Source: Blakeslea trispora
Lineage: Eukaryota; Mucoromycota; Mucoromycetes; Mucorales; Choanephoraceae
NCBI GenBank assembly: GCA_025331445.1
Contig: JAIWNE010000018.1
Coordinates: 1-64,000 of the forward strand
Length of the DNA: 64,000 nucleotides
Direction of reading: 5' to 3'
The notes under the pieces are model-generated. The model had not been told where the DNA came from, ran no database searches, and saw only the letters and a list, made by a program, of their open reading frames with translations. Shown in pieces: positions 9,739 to 20,815 of this stretch (position 1 is its first letter; each line of letters opens with the position of its first letter). Both the position numbers and the translations under genes were made by a program.

Positions 9739-11194
9739 TTAGGCCGCGCCATTGACCACTTTCTTGCCTACACTCCAACAACCAGGACAGTTATGTAATA
9801 CTTCATGCACAAATATATCGCATTCCGAACAAAATTCCTGCTGACATTTTGGACAACTAAATTTGCCTCCCGATGTTTCTTGTTTGTCAAACTGTACCAA
9901 GCAAGAGAAACAGTGAGATGCCTGTCCACTATACATAGAAGTAATGAGCACACTCAAACACACTAGATCACCCTTCTTTTATACTTGCCTATGCTTCATT
10001 TCATCAAAGTTATGTACAGGAAATAGATGATGATAAGACCTTGCCAAATGAGGTGAAGATACAAGCGTTAAACCACAAATATCACAATCACTTGGCAATT
10101 CACAGATTTTCGATTTACATTTGGGACAGATATAACCTCCTAATGTCAATTTTGAATGACTTTTCTTAGACTTGGGTTAACAAGGTAGATTGGAAGCAAA
10201 CAATTCAATATTTACCAAACACAAAAAGTAGGTTGTTCTTCCATCAATCGTTTGGGAAACCCCATCATAACCAAGTTGGATGTATTCTTATTGGGCAATA
10301 CAGCAGGTGGAGGAATGACTTCAAACAAGAGATCTTTGTAATGAGCTTCATTCAAGACAACACCATAAGTACCTTGAACAAACAAGAGTTAGTTGGTGTT
10401 GTTTCTTTCATATAAAAATCAAAAACCTTTTGTTGTTTCAGCTAACAGTCGACAGATTTGAACTTCAGCAGCTAATCCAACAATATTAACACGGACCATC
10501 TCCTTTTTCAAGAGTTGAATCGTATCATGTATATCTGCAGGATCGCACGTAGTTAATGATCCAAACAACAGCAAGACCTCCTTGGATCCATGGCTTGGTA
10601 CACCCAACATGCTTGCTCGTGCTAGCTGTAATGCATTCTGTAAAGAGGGTTCTCCACTGGTTTCGGTATTCTTTTTTGATTTGATGGCCTTGATGTGATC
10701 GGTTGGATTACCACTTAACTCAGTCAGTTTTTCGGCAATACCGTCTCGAGTGATAATGATACCCAGTTGAGAGATTGGATTCTGATCAAAGAACTCGACG
10801 ACAAATTGTTGTGCATAGGTCAGCGTTAATTCAACACGACTTGGTCGTAAATCCTTTTCGTTCATGGTTTCTGAAAGATCGATCACAAGAAATAAATGTC
10901 GAATAATACCACGTTGAATAATGGCTGTATCTTTTAAAAGTCTGGATTTATCTTAGTATCTGTTGCAAGTGAATTGATTCTCTCTTTTTTTTACCTTCGA
11001 CGCTTTCTTTGTTGTTGTAACTGAGAGACAACGCTACTTAGTCGACCTTCGGCATCTTCTTGTAAAATATCCCAACTACGCTTATATTCTTCTTCCCAAG
11101 CATAACCCCCGTTGCCATGGTCATCGTCTTGGTTACCATCATAAGTGTCATCGACATCAATATAGTCGTCATCAACCTGTTTTGTAGGACCCAT
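9739..11194 (-). CDS. SSL1: TFIIH core subunit p44/Ssl1
   Basis: Five exons in phase (10995-11194, 10427-10941, 10216-10372, 9985-10159, 9739-9921) give 409 aa. After an acidic N-terminus comes a von Willebrand A domain ([64 protein letters not shown]), then a C4 zinc-binding segment ([42 protein letters not shown]). The C-terminus is the RING-like C4C4 module ([34 protein letters not shown]). These are the diagnostic parts of Ssl1/GTF2H2. In the nucleus this subunit supports the Rad3/XPD helicase in nucleotide excision repair and RNA polymerase II initiation. Intron 3 must end at AAAAG/TCATTC to keep phase. Confidence 0.95.
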
Positions 11195-12404
11195 TGTGAT
11201 GTATAGAAAGTTTAAAAAAAAAAGTTGCTTCTTTTTTAATAGAGAACGTCAATGATATGCTCGTAGTTTTTCCAAAAAACATGTAACAATTAAAAGTCAC
11301 AGGCTGGCATTTTTGTCGAGATTTTTTATTTCATGCAAAAAAAAAAAAAAAACTCTTTTTTGAGATATTGACAATTATCATCTGTCTGTTGTCATTTAAA
11401 CTTGCTTCTTTTCAGTTGATACCTGTTTTGTTTGTTTATATTAAAAATTACTCTAAATGTTATGTATGGCTGCGTTTCATAAGATACATGAATTTGACAG
11501 GAATATTGAAGAAAAAGAATGGATTTAAGCTTTTTTTTTCTTTTGGTTGTCCATCTTTTTTTTTGACAGATGGATCTTGTAACCTCAAGAAGGGCTAGCA
11601 GATGCTGGAATGTTTAAGTGCAAGAGGAATCCATGCTCGATCAATGCCTTATATGATATAGTAATCACTCAATTCAAGAGTTTGTTCGATACAAGAATCT
11701 ATACTATAAGAGTAATAATCCCTTTAAACTTGTCATCACTTTGAGCGTTAAAATACCACTCGATTTAAGAATATAGAGCATAAGAATAATATGTCTCGAA
11801 AATATGAACAACTCTTGAATAAAGCGTACTATTGCTTATCTTTTTAAAAAAAAACTCATACTGTTGAATGTATATAGTGACATTTCATCCTTGTACCAAA
11901 TCCAAGCTCTTTTTTTTTCCAGGCCAGTCAGATTATGTTGTTTCAATATACAGGTACCTTATTGTCTTAATTTACTAAAAAAAAAAAGGCGATCAGCAAA
12001 TAAATCATCTGAAATACAGAAATTCAATACAGCCTCTATAAATGTACTAATTTGGAAGCGAATAGTTCTATATTACCAAATAAGGAAATAGCGGATTCAT
12101 TTCTTCTCTTGACTGAATGAATGAATAGTACACTGCCATTCCATTTGTTGCTCACTCTTTTTTTAAATTAAAGCATACGCTTGTATGAATAGATGGTTGC
12201 AGTAAATAAGCAGAGATGGCATCATTTGTGATAGAAGGAGTCACTCTTCCCTCTTGAATGACCTTATGATAGGAAAGCACAGGTCATTCAAAATACCATT
12301 TTAAAAGGAGGAAAATAAAATAAAAAATGACAAGCTAGTTTTTTTCTCTCTCTCTCTCTCTTTCTCTCAATAGACCTATCTTTCCCCCCCCCCTTTCTTG
12401 TAAT
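11195..12404. other. Intergenic, about 1.2 kb
   Basis: AT-rich spacer between the divergent SSL1 and membrane-exporter genes. It contains poly-A/T tracts and, near 12340-12365, a CT run just upstream of the exporter start. Small open frames (for example 11368-11598) are lysine/phenylalanine-rich from the A/T runs and look non-coding. Confidence 0.5.
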
Positions 12405-15400
12405 ATGTCAGATCCAAGTCCTGAAACAAAAACAACACCTTCAGGCTTATCCATACTGTTTCAATCCAGGCCACCTAATGTCTATAGAGAAACAGAACTA
12501 TCGTCTCCTACTATTGGCCTAGATGATTCTTTATTTTACACTCCAATGTCAACAACAGTTTCTCTGTCAAGTTATTTTGATAATTCAAGTACATATGATG
12601 TTATTTTGGATGATGGCTCAAGACAAAAACGTACAATTTCTTTAACTACTGTTCCCTCAGGCTATTTACCTGATCTTCATACCGAGTAAATATACCTACA
12701 AACCATCCTTCTTTTTTCTAATCCATAAAAGATCTATAGACACAAGTCCTCTTTTGATAGAAAAAAAGGCAAAGAGCTGGCAAGAGCCTTATTTTCATCC
12801 ATGGACTGCTCAGCAAAAGATGGTATTCAAGTGTAGTCTAGCCTATACCATTGGCTCCTTATTTACTTTTGTCCCCTTTTTAAATGCATTATGTGGAACT
12901 CATGTGAACAGCCATTTAGCAGCTACTGTCATCATCTTTTTTAATCCAGCAAAGACAGTAGGTGGCATGATTGAATCGGCTGGTATAGCCTGGATCTATA
13001 CTCTGGCTGCACTTGCTTTGAGTTTGGGCAGTATGTATACCACAGATTACTTTCTAGAACATCAAATGCCTTGGACTGCCTATACTATTTCCTTGGGATT
13101 CTGGCTTGCTATCGGTATCTTTACCATCTCTTATCTTAAAGTCAAGTATAACAAGCCTAGTGTCTTGGCAGGTAAACAATAACACACATACAGGAGCAAA
13201 AAAAAATTGACTAAACCACTTTATGTAGCATCTGGACTGGCATGCATTATCTTGATCATTGTCATTGTACGACAGGGATCAGGTAATGAAGCTAAATTCA
13301 ATATGGACATTATTTTAGAGACATGTGTGATTGTTGCCATAGGTTCTTTTATTTCTTTCGCTGTTTGCGTGTTGGTCTGGCCAATGACTGCCACAAGAAA
13401 ACTAAAGTAAGAAGCCCCTTTCTCTCTTTTTTTTTTGTTTAATTGAAAACGATCATGACAGAACAAACATGGATTCAAACTTATCATCCATGCGCACCAT
13501 GCTTAAGCTTCTGACAAAAACATTTCTACTTGATCAAGATACGTCTGATACCAATCTAGAAAGCACATACAAACACAATACAAGTTTCACTACACTAAGA
13601 CCTGTCCTGAAAGAGGCACAATTGGAATTCTATTGCCTTGAAATGATGCGTCATAGTCAAGGCTATGCTTGTGTGATTGAAAGTCTTGAGCGTTTGGCTC
13701 AGCATATGAATGGATTGAAAAGCAGTTGTGGTCTACAGGGAGATCTCAAAGGAGCCCAAAAGGCCACACACTATGGCACGATGCAGTCATCTCTCTCTAC
13801 ACCATCAAAAAGTACAGAATCGCATGAGGGTCAAGAAAACACGACCTCTTTCAGGAAAGAACAAGAAGAAAGTGCTCAATTGATCCGATCCATTCGATCG
13901 CCTATCAAGTCATTGGCTTATACCTGTAAACAGACAATGTTACACCTTCAAGCTTATATCACACAAGATCCAACCGAAAAGCCTTCTCTCTATCTCCTAA
14001 GACAAAACTTGACAAGTGCTATTGATCTATTTGAAGTATCGCAAAATCAAGCTTTGCTCCGATTCTACCAAAAGAGATTCAGTTCCCAAGCTGATAACCA
14101 TCATTTGCATTCGTTGTTTATGACACAGACAGATGTCCCCATGAATGAAGTTTATCGAGTCTATTTCTTTGTCTTTTGTCTATTGGAATTAGCAAAAGAA
14201 CTTTTGGTACTTTTAGAATGTGTACAATATATCTCTGAAGATATGAAAGAATGTCATTCAAATGGATCTTTATCCTCCTGGATTCAAACCCTTTTTAACA
14301 AAAAGAAACATGGTGAGAAGCATAAAGAATTTTCTAAAGATAGAGAGAACTCACTACATTTTTTTTACAAGATACCTACCCTTTCCATAAGAAAAAAACA
14401 CTCTATACACCCTCATTTATACCCAACAATCGAAACACACTAGATACATTACATACGCCTTTACCCAAAACTAGAATCAGACGTCTCTTTGTCCACTTGT
14501 GGGATTTCTTTTGCCAACTAGGTACCTATCGAGTTAAGTTTGCTATCAAGTCTATGGTGACAGTTCAACTTGTTTCCATCTTGGCCTTCATTCCAGCCAC
14601 TCGGCCATACTTTACGAGCTTTAAGCTAGAATGGACAGTGATCACTGTGATGGCTGTGATGTCACCTACAGTAGGTGCTACTAATCAAAGTGCTGCCCTT
14701 CGTATCCTGGCTACCATGGTAGGTTGCTCATTAGCCGCTCTTGTCTATACGATCTTTGGAGATCATACATGGATGCTCTGGTGTATCACATGGATTGTCT
14801 CCTTCTTTAGTTTCTGGATGATCCTCTATCATAAGCATGGGCGATTTGGATTCTTTGGACTCTTGGCCTATAACCTCATTGTGCTCTATCAGCACAATCA
14901 TCGAAACAACGCTATTCAAGTGATTGAGCTCAGTTGGATGCGATGTGTAGCTGTTTCTTTGGGTGTGTTGATTGGCTTGATTGTCAACACCTATGTATGG
15001 CCTTATGAAGCACGCACACAACTCAGAAGGGGGCTTTCCGATGTCTTGTTGCGCTTCTTGTGGCTCTATAAACAAGTCATGTTGATGTTTTCTGAAGAGT
15101 GTGTTGAGGATTCGTATACATTGATGATAGACAATGGATATCATCTACAAGCCATGGAGCTAGCCTTGCAGATGGCGTTGTTTGAACTGCAGACACTTTT
15201 ATCTCATGCTCCGAACGAACCTCGTCTCAAGGGACCTTTCCCTGTCAAGGCCTATACGGACATGATTGCCTGTTGCCAGCGCATCCTAGATACATTTCTG
15301 ACCATTCGCGTCGTGATGTTAAAGGACGTATGGGATAGCTATGTGCGTCAAAGCTTTTTAATGCCTGCTGTAAAGGAACTGATGGAGATGTCTGGTAGTG

Positions 15401-15769
15401 TCTTGTTGTATTTCTATCTCTTGGCTTCTGCCTTACAACTAAAAACACCTTTGCCACCTTATTTCCCTCCAGCAGAGAATGCAAGATACCAATTGATGCA
15501 AAAATTGCATACCATGGCTCATCTAGGGAATCAAGAGATGACCTGGCCAGATGATAAAAGAGATGAATGTTACATGATTTATTATGCTTATGTTATTTTG
15601 ATGGGGAATATCATTCGTGAGTTGGATATGGTAAGATGATAAAGAGAATGGAGGTTACAGTCTATATAACTCAATTTCTCTCTCTTTCTCTAAGTTGGGA
15701 ATACATATGAAGGAATTGTTTGGTTCGCTTGTGCCAGATGAACAATGGGCTAAATGCTTTAGTCCATAA
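12405..15769 (+). CDS. FUSC/ArAE-type membrane transporter (BRE4-like)
   Basis: Six exons join in phase (12405-12685, 12747-13171, 13229-13406, 13462-14312, 14372-15630, 15695-15769) to give 1022 aa. The protein has two blocks of transmembrane helices. The first (exons 2-3) includes SLAYTIGSLFTFVPFLNALC and a helix CIILIIVIV. A long cytosolic helical region follows (exon 4). The second block (exon 5: FTSFKLEWTVITVMAVMSPT, GATNQSAALRILATMVGCSL) is the FUSC/aromatic-acid-exporter fold. This is the layout of fungal ArAE_2/FUSC proteins such as BRE4, implicated in export of aromatic acids or brefeldin sensitivity; the substrate here is unknown. The apparent frame change near 14360 is a 59-nt intron (GTGAGA to TTTACAAG). 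The frame closes at TGA in ATGGTAAGATGA, but ATG/GTAAGA is a perfect donor, so a last exon to 15769 is preferred. Confidence 0.85.
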
Positions 15770-15786
15770 AGGATATATCTTTGTTT

Positions 15787-15956
15787 TCATACATCTCTAA
15801 AGAGTTCATACACCTCCATGTCGCTTACATCTCCACTGCTGTTGGAACCCACTTCATCCATGTCAATGTCTTGTTTTGGCTCACTCAATGTCCTCTTTTT
15901 TCGAATACTAGAGAGGGGCTTTGGTTTATGATGGTTTAATTTAGGAGGAATCTAGC

Positions 15957-15995
<39 letters not shown>

Positions 15996-16899
15996 GGTCA
16001 ATACGTATAGAAAACACTCTTTTCTTTTTTTTTTTTTACTTACCTTGAAGTAATATTGAGTGTCTTTCATTGTACATTTTCTTGCACTCCTTCCAATATC
16101 TGAATATCGCTTTCGTCGTTCTTGATTTTGATCCGAGTCTGCTTTATAGTAAAATAAATCTTCCTTAGGTGATCCATCTGCTGTCTTGCCTTCACGCTTA
16201 ATGCAACCAATTAGGGGTGAACTAGACAATAAATTGGCTATTTCTGTTGAACCATCTTCTCCTATCCTTTTACAAACATCATTACAGGTCATGGTGGATT
16301 TCCTTGTATGCACTAAATAATAACAAAAAGAAAAACTTGAGTGTAAGCCATAAAGAAGATAGAAATATCTTAATGGCTATCCCACACAACTTACTTAACA
16401 CTTGTATGATCTGATCTTCCAAAGTGACAGGCTTCTTTTGATTTGCTGTTGGCTTTTTTGAAGACGATGAAGACACTTTGGCTTTCTTCTCTTGCTGTTG
16501 AATACATTGTTCTTGTTCCATTGGTATCTTAAAGATGAGTCGAGTCCCCACAATCTCAATCATTGTTCCTTCTGTCACAGGCACATGCTCTCCTTCCACA
16601 AAGACAATATGATCCACCAGAGCACCATTCGGCGAAAGTATCGTTAATTCGTATCCATCCAACTGAGGCCTGTGCTCAATCACCACATGTTCTCTCGACA
16701 CTCGTTTGTTGCACTTGCCAATCTGTATTGTCGCGTCATGACCTCTTCCTATGGTTGTCTTTTGATTTTTCGAGCCTGTACAGATCACAGGCAACGTGTC
16801 TGGATCACTCTCATGACATTTTTTAGCTAGAGAAGGGTCGAGTAAGAAATGGCTAGTTTGTGCTTGAAATCGTCTATCTGTATTGATATGAAAAGTCAT
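15787..16899 (-). CDS. FHA-domain protein, possibly cell-cycle or chromatin related
   Basis: Three exons in phase (16395-16899, 16044-16312, 15787-15951) encode 312 aa. Residues ~45-115 are an FHA phosphothreonine-binding domain (TTIGRGHDATIQIGKCNKRV, SREHVVIEHR, LSPNGALVDHIVF); GRG, SREH and NGA are the conserved FHA residues. A Ser/Lys-rich linker leads to a possible winged-helix-like region spanning the first splice junction (LEDQIIQVL, CNDVCKRIGEDGSTEIANLL). The C-terminus has basic patches (KLNHHKPKP, RKKRT) followed by an acidic tail. This suggests a nuclear phosphopeptide reader, but I cannot assign an orthologue. Intron 2 contains an (AAT)n microsatellite. The stop is 18 bp from the convergent exporter gene's stop. 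Confidence 0.75.
15957..15993. repeat. (AAT)n microsatellite in FHA-gene intron 2
   Basis: About a dozen AAT triplets inside an intron of the FHA gene, directly after the acceptor on the transcribed strand. Confidence 0.85.
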
Positions 16900-17011
16900 G
16901 ATGAATAAAATATAAATATATTAAAGAGAAAGATGAAAATAAGTATTTTGTTGTTTCATTGGATTATGGAAACAGGCGCTTTTTCAAACTCAGAAATGCA
17001 ATTGGAATGGT

Positions 17012-17617
17012 GGGGCTACTGTGTCTGAGGGACTAATCCGCCCAAATCAAGCAATACGATTGGACGCTGTTAGCCAATAAAAGTTGTCATTACCGTCGCT
17101 TCCCTATTTAGAAGGTTTACTTTGTTTTTTTTTATTATGATGGCTGCTAATCCTTATTCAAGCTTTTGCATACAATGATTTTTTGTGAGTGGGCTCATAA
17201 AGAACATTACAAAACATCTAAATTCTCTTTCTCTTACCAAAGAGATTCATCAAGAAAACTCCAGAGATTACAAACTTGTTCGACTACAAATAAGAAGCGA
17301 AAGCGAATCAGACAATCAAGCTAATGAAGTAAGCCTTGTCTCAGAAACGAAGCCAGTAATGCCTTGCAATCCTTACAAGGACCTGTATTTCGATTAAGGA
17401 ACACTATTAGAGGAGGAAATGAAAGACATGCTCTCGATTAACATCGTTCTGGCTGAGCATCTTGAGGGCCTTCTGGCTTACTTGACAGAATGAAGATAGT
17501 TCTGAAAACGAAAAAGTGCCCCCTTTATGGAATTAAGTTTGTGATTACAGAGTAATATGATTTTTGGGTAAAAATCATCAGCAATATACATTTTGAGGCA
17601 TATGAAATAAGTGTCGA
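17012..17617 (+). repeat. Dispersed ~0.6 kb repeat, copy 1
   Basis: This stretch is closely similar to 51646-52214 in the same orientation. Shared landmarks in order: GGGGCTACTGTGTCTGAGGG, CAATACGATTGGACGCTGTT, a TATA-like GCCAATAAAAGTTG, CCGTCGCTTCCCTATTTAGA, GGGCTCATAAAGAACATTAC, AGTGCCCCC, and a right end GAAATAAGTGTC. It carries a reading frame (KLVRLQIRSESESDNQANEV, SLVSETKP) that is intact in copy 2; here the N-terminal part (EWAHKEHYKTS) lies in another frame. The right boundary coincides with the start of a MITE-like element. No transposase, LTR pair or poly-A tail is visible, so its class is unknown. Confidence 0.85.
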
Positions 17618-17812
17618 AAGTATCATCCTGAAATTTAACCACGGCTGATAGCCATGCTGCAAGAAACAGACTTGAATGAACCAGGATGTCATAGTATACT
17701 TGAGAAGAAAAAGAGCTTTCTAATCGCGAGATCCTGATTCATTCAAATCTATTTCTTGCAGAATGGCGATTAAATTTCAGGGTGAAACTTTTAAAAATAT
17801 GTCTCTCTATCA
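17616..17812. mobile_element. MITE-like element with long terminal inverted repeats
   Basis: The left arm (17626-17690: CCTGAAATTTAA, GCTGCAAGAAACAGACTTGA, ATGAACCAGGAT) and right arm (17730-17795) are imperfect inverted repeats of about 65 nt, enclosing only about 40 nt. The right end reads CAGGGTGAAACTTT followed by ATGTCTCTCTA. The same terminal motif occurs at 20781-20815 and 23802-23838, so this is a family. There is no coding capacity. A TA-type target duplication is possible but not provable from one insertion. Confidence 0.65.
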
Positions 17813-17921
17813 TGCAAAATTTAAACCCCGGTGATGTTGGGAGATGGATCTTATAAGGCGCCCTCCTTTTTTCGATTTTATTGTTCTCTTTGTCTCCTCT
17901 TTCTTTACTATTATTTAAAAT

Positions 17922-18287
17922 GTGAAAGCAATCTATAAAAAAATCAAAAATTATATTCTCAAGAACAATACAGAGGATGTAGTCCCTCTATTTGAAGAAT
18001 TCATTCAAACGGATTTCCCTTTTCTGAAGAAGCAAACTAGGCCAAAGAATGATAGCACATTCTATCTTCTTTGGCGCAATTTCAAAGAGACAGCAAGAGA
18101 GCAAGGAGTAAAGGCAGTAAGAGGCAGAGCAAGGTCTGCTTGGAGACAATTGGTATGTATTTGAAAGAAAAAAGAAAGCAGAGAGAATACGTTTTGCTTT
18201 TGTATGGCTTTAGCTTTACTTATTGATCAGTGTATCCTGTATAGGTCTGCAGTAAAACTGTTGCTGCTGCAGGCATTAAAAGATAAA
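17922..18287 (+). other. Possible small two-exon gene fragment
   Basis: A frame with protein-like composition (EDVVPLFEEFIQTDFPFLKK, TFYLLWRNFKETAREQGVKA)  is followed by a donor GTATGT at about 18151. A phase-matching second exon after CTGTATAG near 18245 ends in a stop (GLU-free tail SKTVAAAGIKR). A TATA-like CTTATAAGG precedes it. However, no in-frame ATG exists: the frame opens at GTG, behind a stop. It may have lost its first exon or be a repeat fragment. Function unknown. Confidence 0.25.
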
Positions 18288-18407
18288 AAATTCTTAATAA
18301 AAATTAGATAAAATTGTATTAGTTGTACTTATCGTAGAGGCTTGAAAGTTTACGAGATAATAGGAAATGATGTTAATTATTGAAAAGTGACATAAAAAAA
18401 TACCCTC

Positions 18408-18505
18408 TCAGTATTTGGCGTGCCCATCTTTTGCCTTGATTACTGCTTTGCATCTGGAGGGTATGCTTTCTACTTGAGTTTCAGCGAAAGCAAGCCCTAT
18501 CAGTT
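18408..18505 (-). pseudogene. Tc1/mariner transposase C-terminal remnant
   Basis: On the reverse strand about 30 codons read GLAFAETQVESIPSRCKAVI then KAKDGHAKY and a stop. Tc1-type transposases end in LIESMPRRCxAVIxAKGGHTKY, so this is a clear scrap of that C-terminus. Stops lie immediately upstream and nothing else of a transposase is recognisable. It is a relic only. Confidence 0.6.
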
Positions 18506-19035
18506 CTCATTCTTACAATAGTCAATGACTAATGCTTCGCTCATTCTATTCTAAAATGTCTCTAGAGATGCACTTTGCGAAAGTACAAGCACTTTTGTAT
18601 CCAAGGATTGTGTGCAAAGCCCTCTTAAAGACTTGTTTTGTGTTGATAACTAGAGACGCTGTAATATTCACATATGCCTTGTACAAATGCTTCGAGACTA
18701 TATCAATCTTATAAAGCTCCTTCCCACCAATGCTGTTATGTCTTTCTTTTTTTTTCTTTAGAACCTCTTAGATCTTTTTGTCCATCTGGTTTTAGGATTA
18801 TGCAGCGCTAGCCACAACTGTGCTGATGTAGACGCAATCACAGATAAACGTAAGAGATCATAACAAATAAGTATTTATTTTTCAGCTTGGAAAGCAATAC
18901 ATGTTTAGCTAAACTTTTTATAAGAGCCACGAGAACACCAAAGTGAGCAATGACCTATATAAAAAAAAAAGAAAGCCAAATTAGAACATGGAGCTCTAAG
19001 GAAATACACATAAACATGAAAGTCAGTGTAAGTGG

Positions 19036-19228
19036 CCAAGACAACCGCAACTGACAGCAAAGCAGACGGCAACGACACGAGTAGTGTCACCACACGAATG
19101 GATACTATGTTGTCGAAGCAAGGATAGCCTCCTAGTCTCGAAACGGTTGCTGAACATGCAAGCGCGCTGCCTTCCAAAGTCCTTCAGCAGGCGGAGCAAG
19201 TGGTTCTCCTTTTTATCAGCCCTGTTCA
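19036..19228. repeat. Tandem duplication, unit 1
   Basis: A 193-bp unit (CCAAGACAACCGCAACTGAC ... CTTTTTATCAGCCCTGTTCA) repeated after a 222-bp period at 19258-19450 with roughly ten substitutions. Each unit holds a small palindrome GACACGAGTAGTGTC. The base composition is richer in GC than the surroundings. Reverse-strand frames across both units give similar short peptides (ENHLLRLLKDFGRQRACMFS), but I cannot tell whether they are translated. Confidence 0.85.
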
Positions 19229-19257
19229 ACCACCTACGACATCTTAAGTGTTATGAG

Positions 19258-19450
19258 CCAAGTCAACCGCAACTGACAGCAAAGCAAACGGCAACGACAC
19301 GAGTAGTGTCACCACACGAATGGATACTATGTTGTCGAGGCAAGGATAGCCCCCTAGTCCCGAAGCAGTTGCTGAACATGCAAGCGCGCTGCCTTCCAAA
19401 GTCCTTCAGCAGGCGGAGCAAGTGGTTCTCCTTTTTATCGGCCCTGTTCA
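19258..19450. repeat. Tandem duplication, unit 2
   Basis: Second copy of the unit at 19036. The two are in direct orientation, separated by about 29 bp not shared between them. Confidence 0.85.
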
Positions 19451-19875
19451 TCTCATAACGATGCCAAGAAATAAAGCCAAAAAATAAAGCGGTATACTTC
19501 CCTTGGTAATACGTAGAGCAGCAAAGAAAGAAAAAAGAAACGAATAAAAACGAAAAAAAAAAGCCAGTCGGGGAATTTAGTAGACTAAGTCTTAAAATGG
19601 GTAGGGGAACTGAGCTTAAATGGGGTAGAGTCATAGGACAACAAAGGAGAAGCTCTTGCTATTATTCTGTGTAAGAGATGATGTTTGTTATTTCTTTGCA
19701 AGTTGATGTTTATATCTTTTCTAACTATTGTGAGGAGATTGCTAGATGCTGCAGCTCTGCGCTATTAGTTGCCATTAGGAATTACTAGAGAGCTCAGAGA
19801 AAGTACTGATTTAAGGGTTACTCGCAACAGTTGCTATAGCTGTGTTGCAATGTCCCAATCTCATAGTAATGCAGT

Positions 19876-19901
19876 GTCACGTCACGTCACGTCACGTCAC
19901 G
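19876..19901. repeat. (GTCAC)n tandem repeat
   Basis: About five copies of the pentamer GTCAC, creating overlapping CACGTC/GTGACG motifs. It sits in the gene-poor island; no adjacent gene is evident. Confidence 0.8.
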
Positions 19902-20036
19902 TAATGTAGCATTACATTAGAGATTATTTTTGAACAAGAGCTATACGGCTTCTCCTACCAAGAAAACGCCCTAAAAAAGGAGAAGGAACTATGTTACAGT
20001 ACCTCCATTTCTAAATAGCGGAAATTCTTACCAGTT

Positions 20037-20177
20037 TTCGAAACCTATCTGCTCAAAACTTTTTGTGTCAAAAACAAAAAGTGAGCCTAAATATACACTC
20101 TTTAAGCCTTCCTTAACAATTGCTTAGACTCACTTTTCGTTTTTGTCACCAAAAGTTTTGAGCAGATAGGTTTTGAA
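20037..20177. mobile_element. Long hairpin (foldback) element
   Basis: Two ~54-nt arms (20037-20090 and 20124-20177) are inverted complements with only a few mismatches. The left arm includes ACCTATCTGCTCAAAACTTT and AAAAACAAAAAGTGAG; the right arm includes CTCACTTTTCGTTTTTGTCA and AGTTTTGAGCAGATAGG. The loop is 33 nt. This is a foldback or MITE-like element that would form a strong RNA hairpin if transcribed. It is unrelated in sequence to the element at 17616. Confidence 0.8.
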
Positions 20178-20405
20178 GTTAGTCGGTTTCTAAAATCTTT
20201 GGCTGGGAGTTATATGGTGGAGGGTTAGATTTGAAAAATAAGAATTTTCTATGATATTACAGTGTGTAACCACACCAGACAATAAATCAAGAAAACATCA
20301 ACCTAATATCCCTTCTCCATTTTCATTAAACATTATAAAACTCTGCCTCTACTCAACTCTAAACAAAAAGCTTTCAAGAACAAAAGCAGAAATGAGAACA
20401 ATCAG

Positions 20406-20747
20406 TTGGTTACAGTTAGCGAAGTAGAAGATCGTGATGATTGGATCATTGATGGAATTAATATGGATGAAGTCAATGCCACAATTGAAAGTGAGGAATC
20501 TGTTGAGGTTACAGAGAGAAACATCAACAACAGCAACTTGACCAAGAGAAAGGGTATGTACCAAGGGGTGTCAACTACCACCAAGTGGAGAAGAAGAAGT
20601 ATTAAAGTTTCAGGTGTAAAATTTCTAGTGCTTAGAATCCCTTGTTTGGAATACATTTTAGTTCTTTTTTGTTTGGGCAGGGATAATAGAGAAAGAAGAG
20701 GGCTTTTCGACTATGTATGTATCAACTCTGCAGGTCCATTCCTTTAA
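20406..20747 (+). other. Possible truncated protein-coding fragment
   Basis: A TATA-like ATTATAAAACTC (about 20333) precedes a frame with acidic then basic composition (VSEVEDRDDWIIDGINMDEV, then KWRRRSIKVSGVKF). The frame reaches a stop at 20747, some 35 bp before the terminal motif of another element at 20781. It could be the 5' end of a transposon gene cut by a later insertion. No family is recognised. Confidence 0.25.
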
Positions 20748-20780
20748 TAGTCGTTGCGGCTACAAAAATAAAGAGTGATT

Positions 20781-20815
20781 TTCGGGGTGAAACTTTTGGG
20801 ATATATCTCTATTGT
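20781..20815. mobile_element. Terminal motif of the MITE-like family
   Basis: Contains GGGGTGAAACTTTTGGGATA followed by TATCTCTA, matching the right end of the 17616-17812 element. I did not find an oppositely oriented partner nearby. Reverse-strand sequence just beyond it (to about 20960) reads as a Gly/Arg/Asn-rich frame (NNRGGFRRRGFSNGRGDFNQ), which may be part of a larger element. Confidence 0.45.

Noticed and set aside
14300..14400. Apparent frameshift in an 8-T run inside the exporter gene
   Set aside because: A 59-nt intron (donor GTGAGA at 14313, acceptor TTTACAAG at 14371) moves exactly into the downstream frame, so no frameshift is needed.
15616..15645. Exporter stop at TGA in ATGGTAAGATGA taken as the true end
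   Set aside because: ATG/GTAAGA is a strong donor and a phase-correct exon (15695-15769) after a pyrimidine tract extends the protein; I keep the longer model, though transcript data could reverse this.
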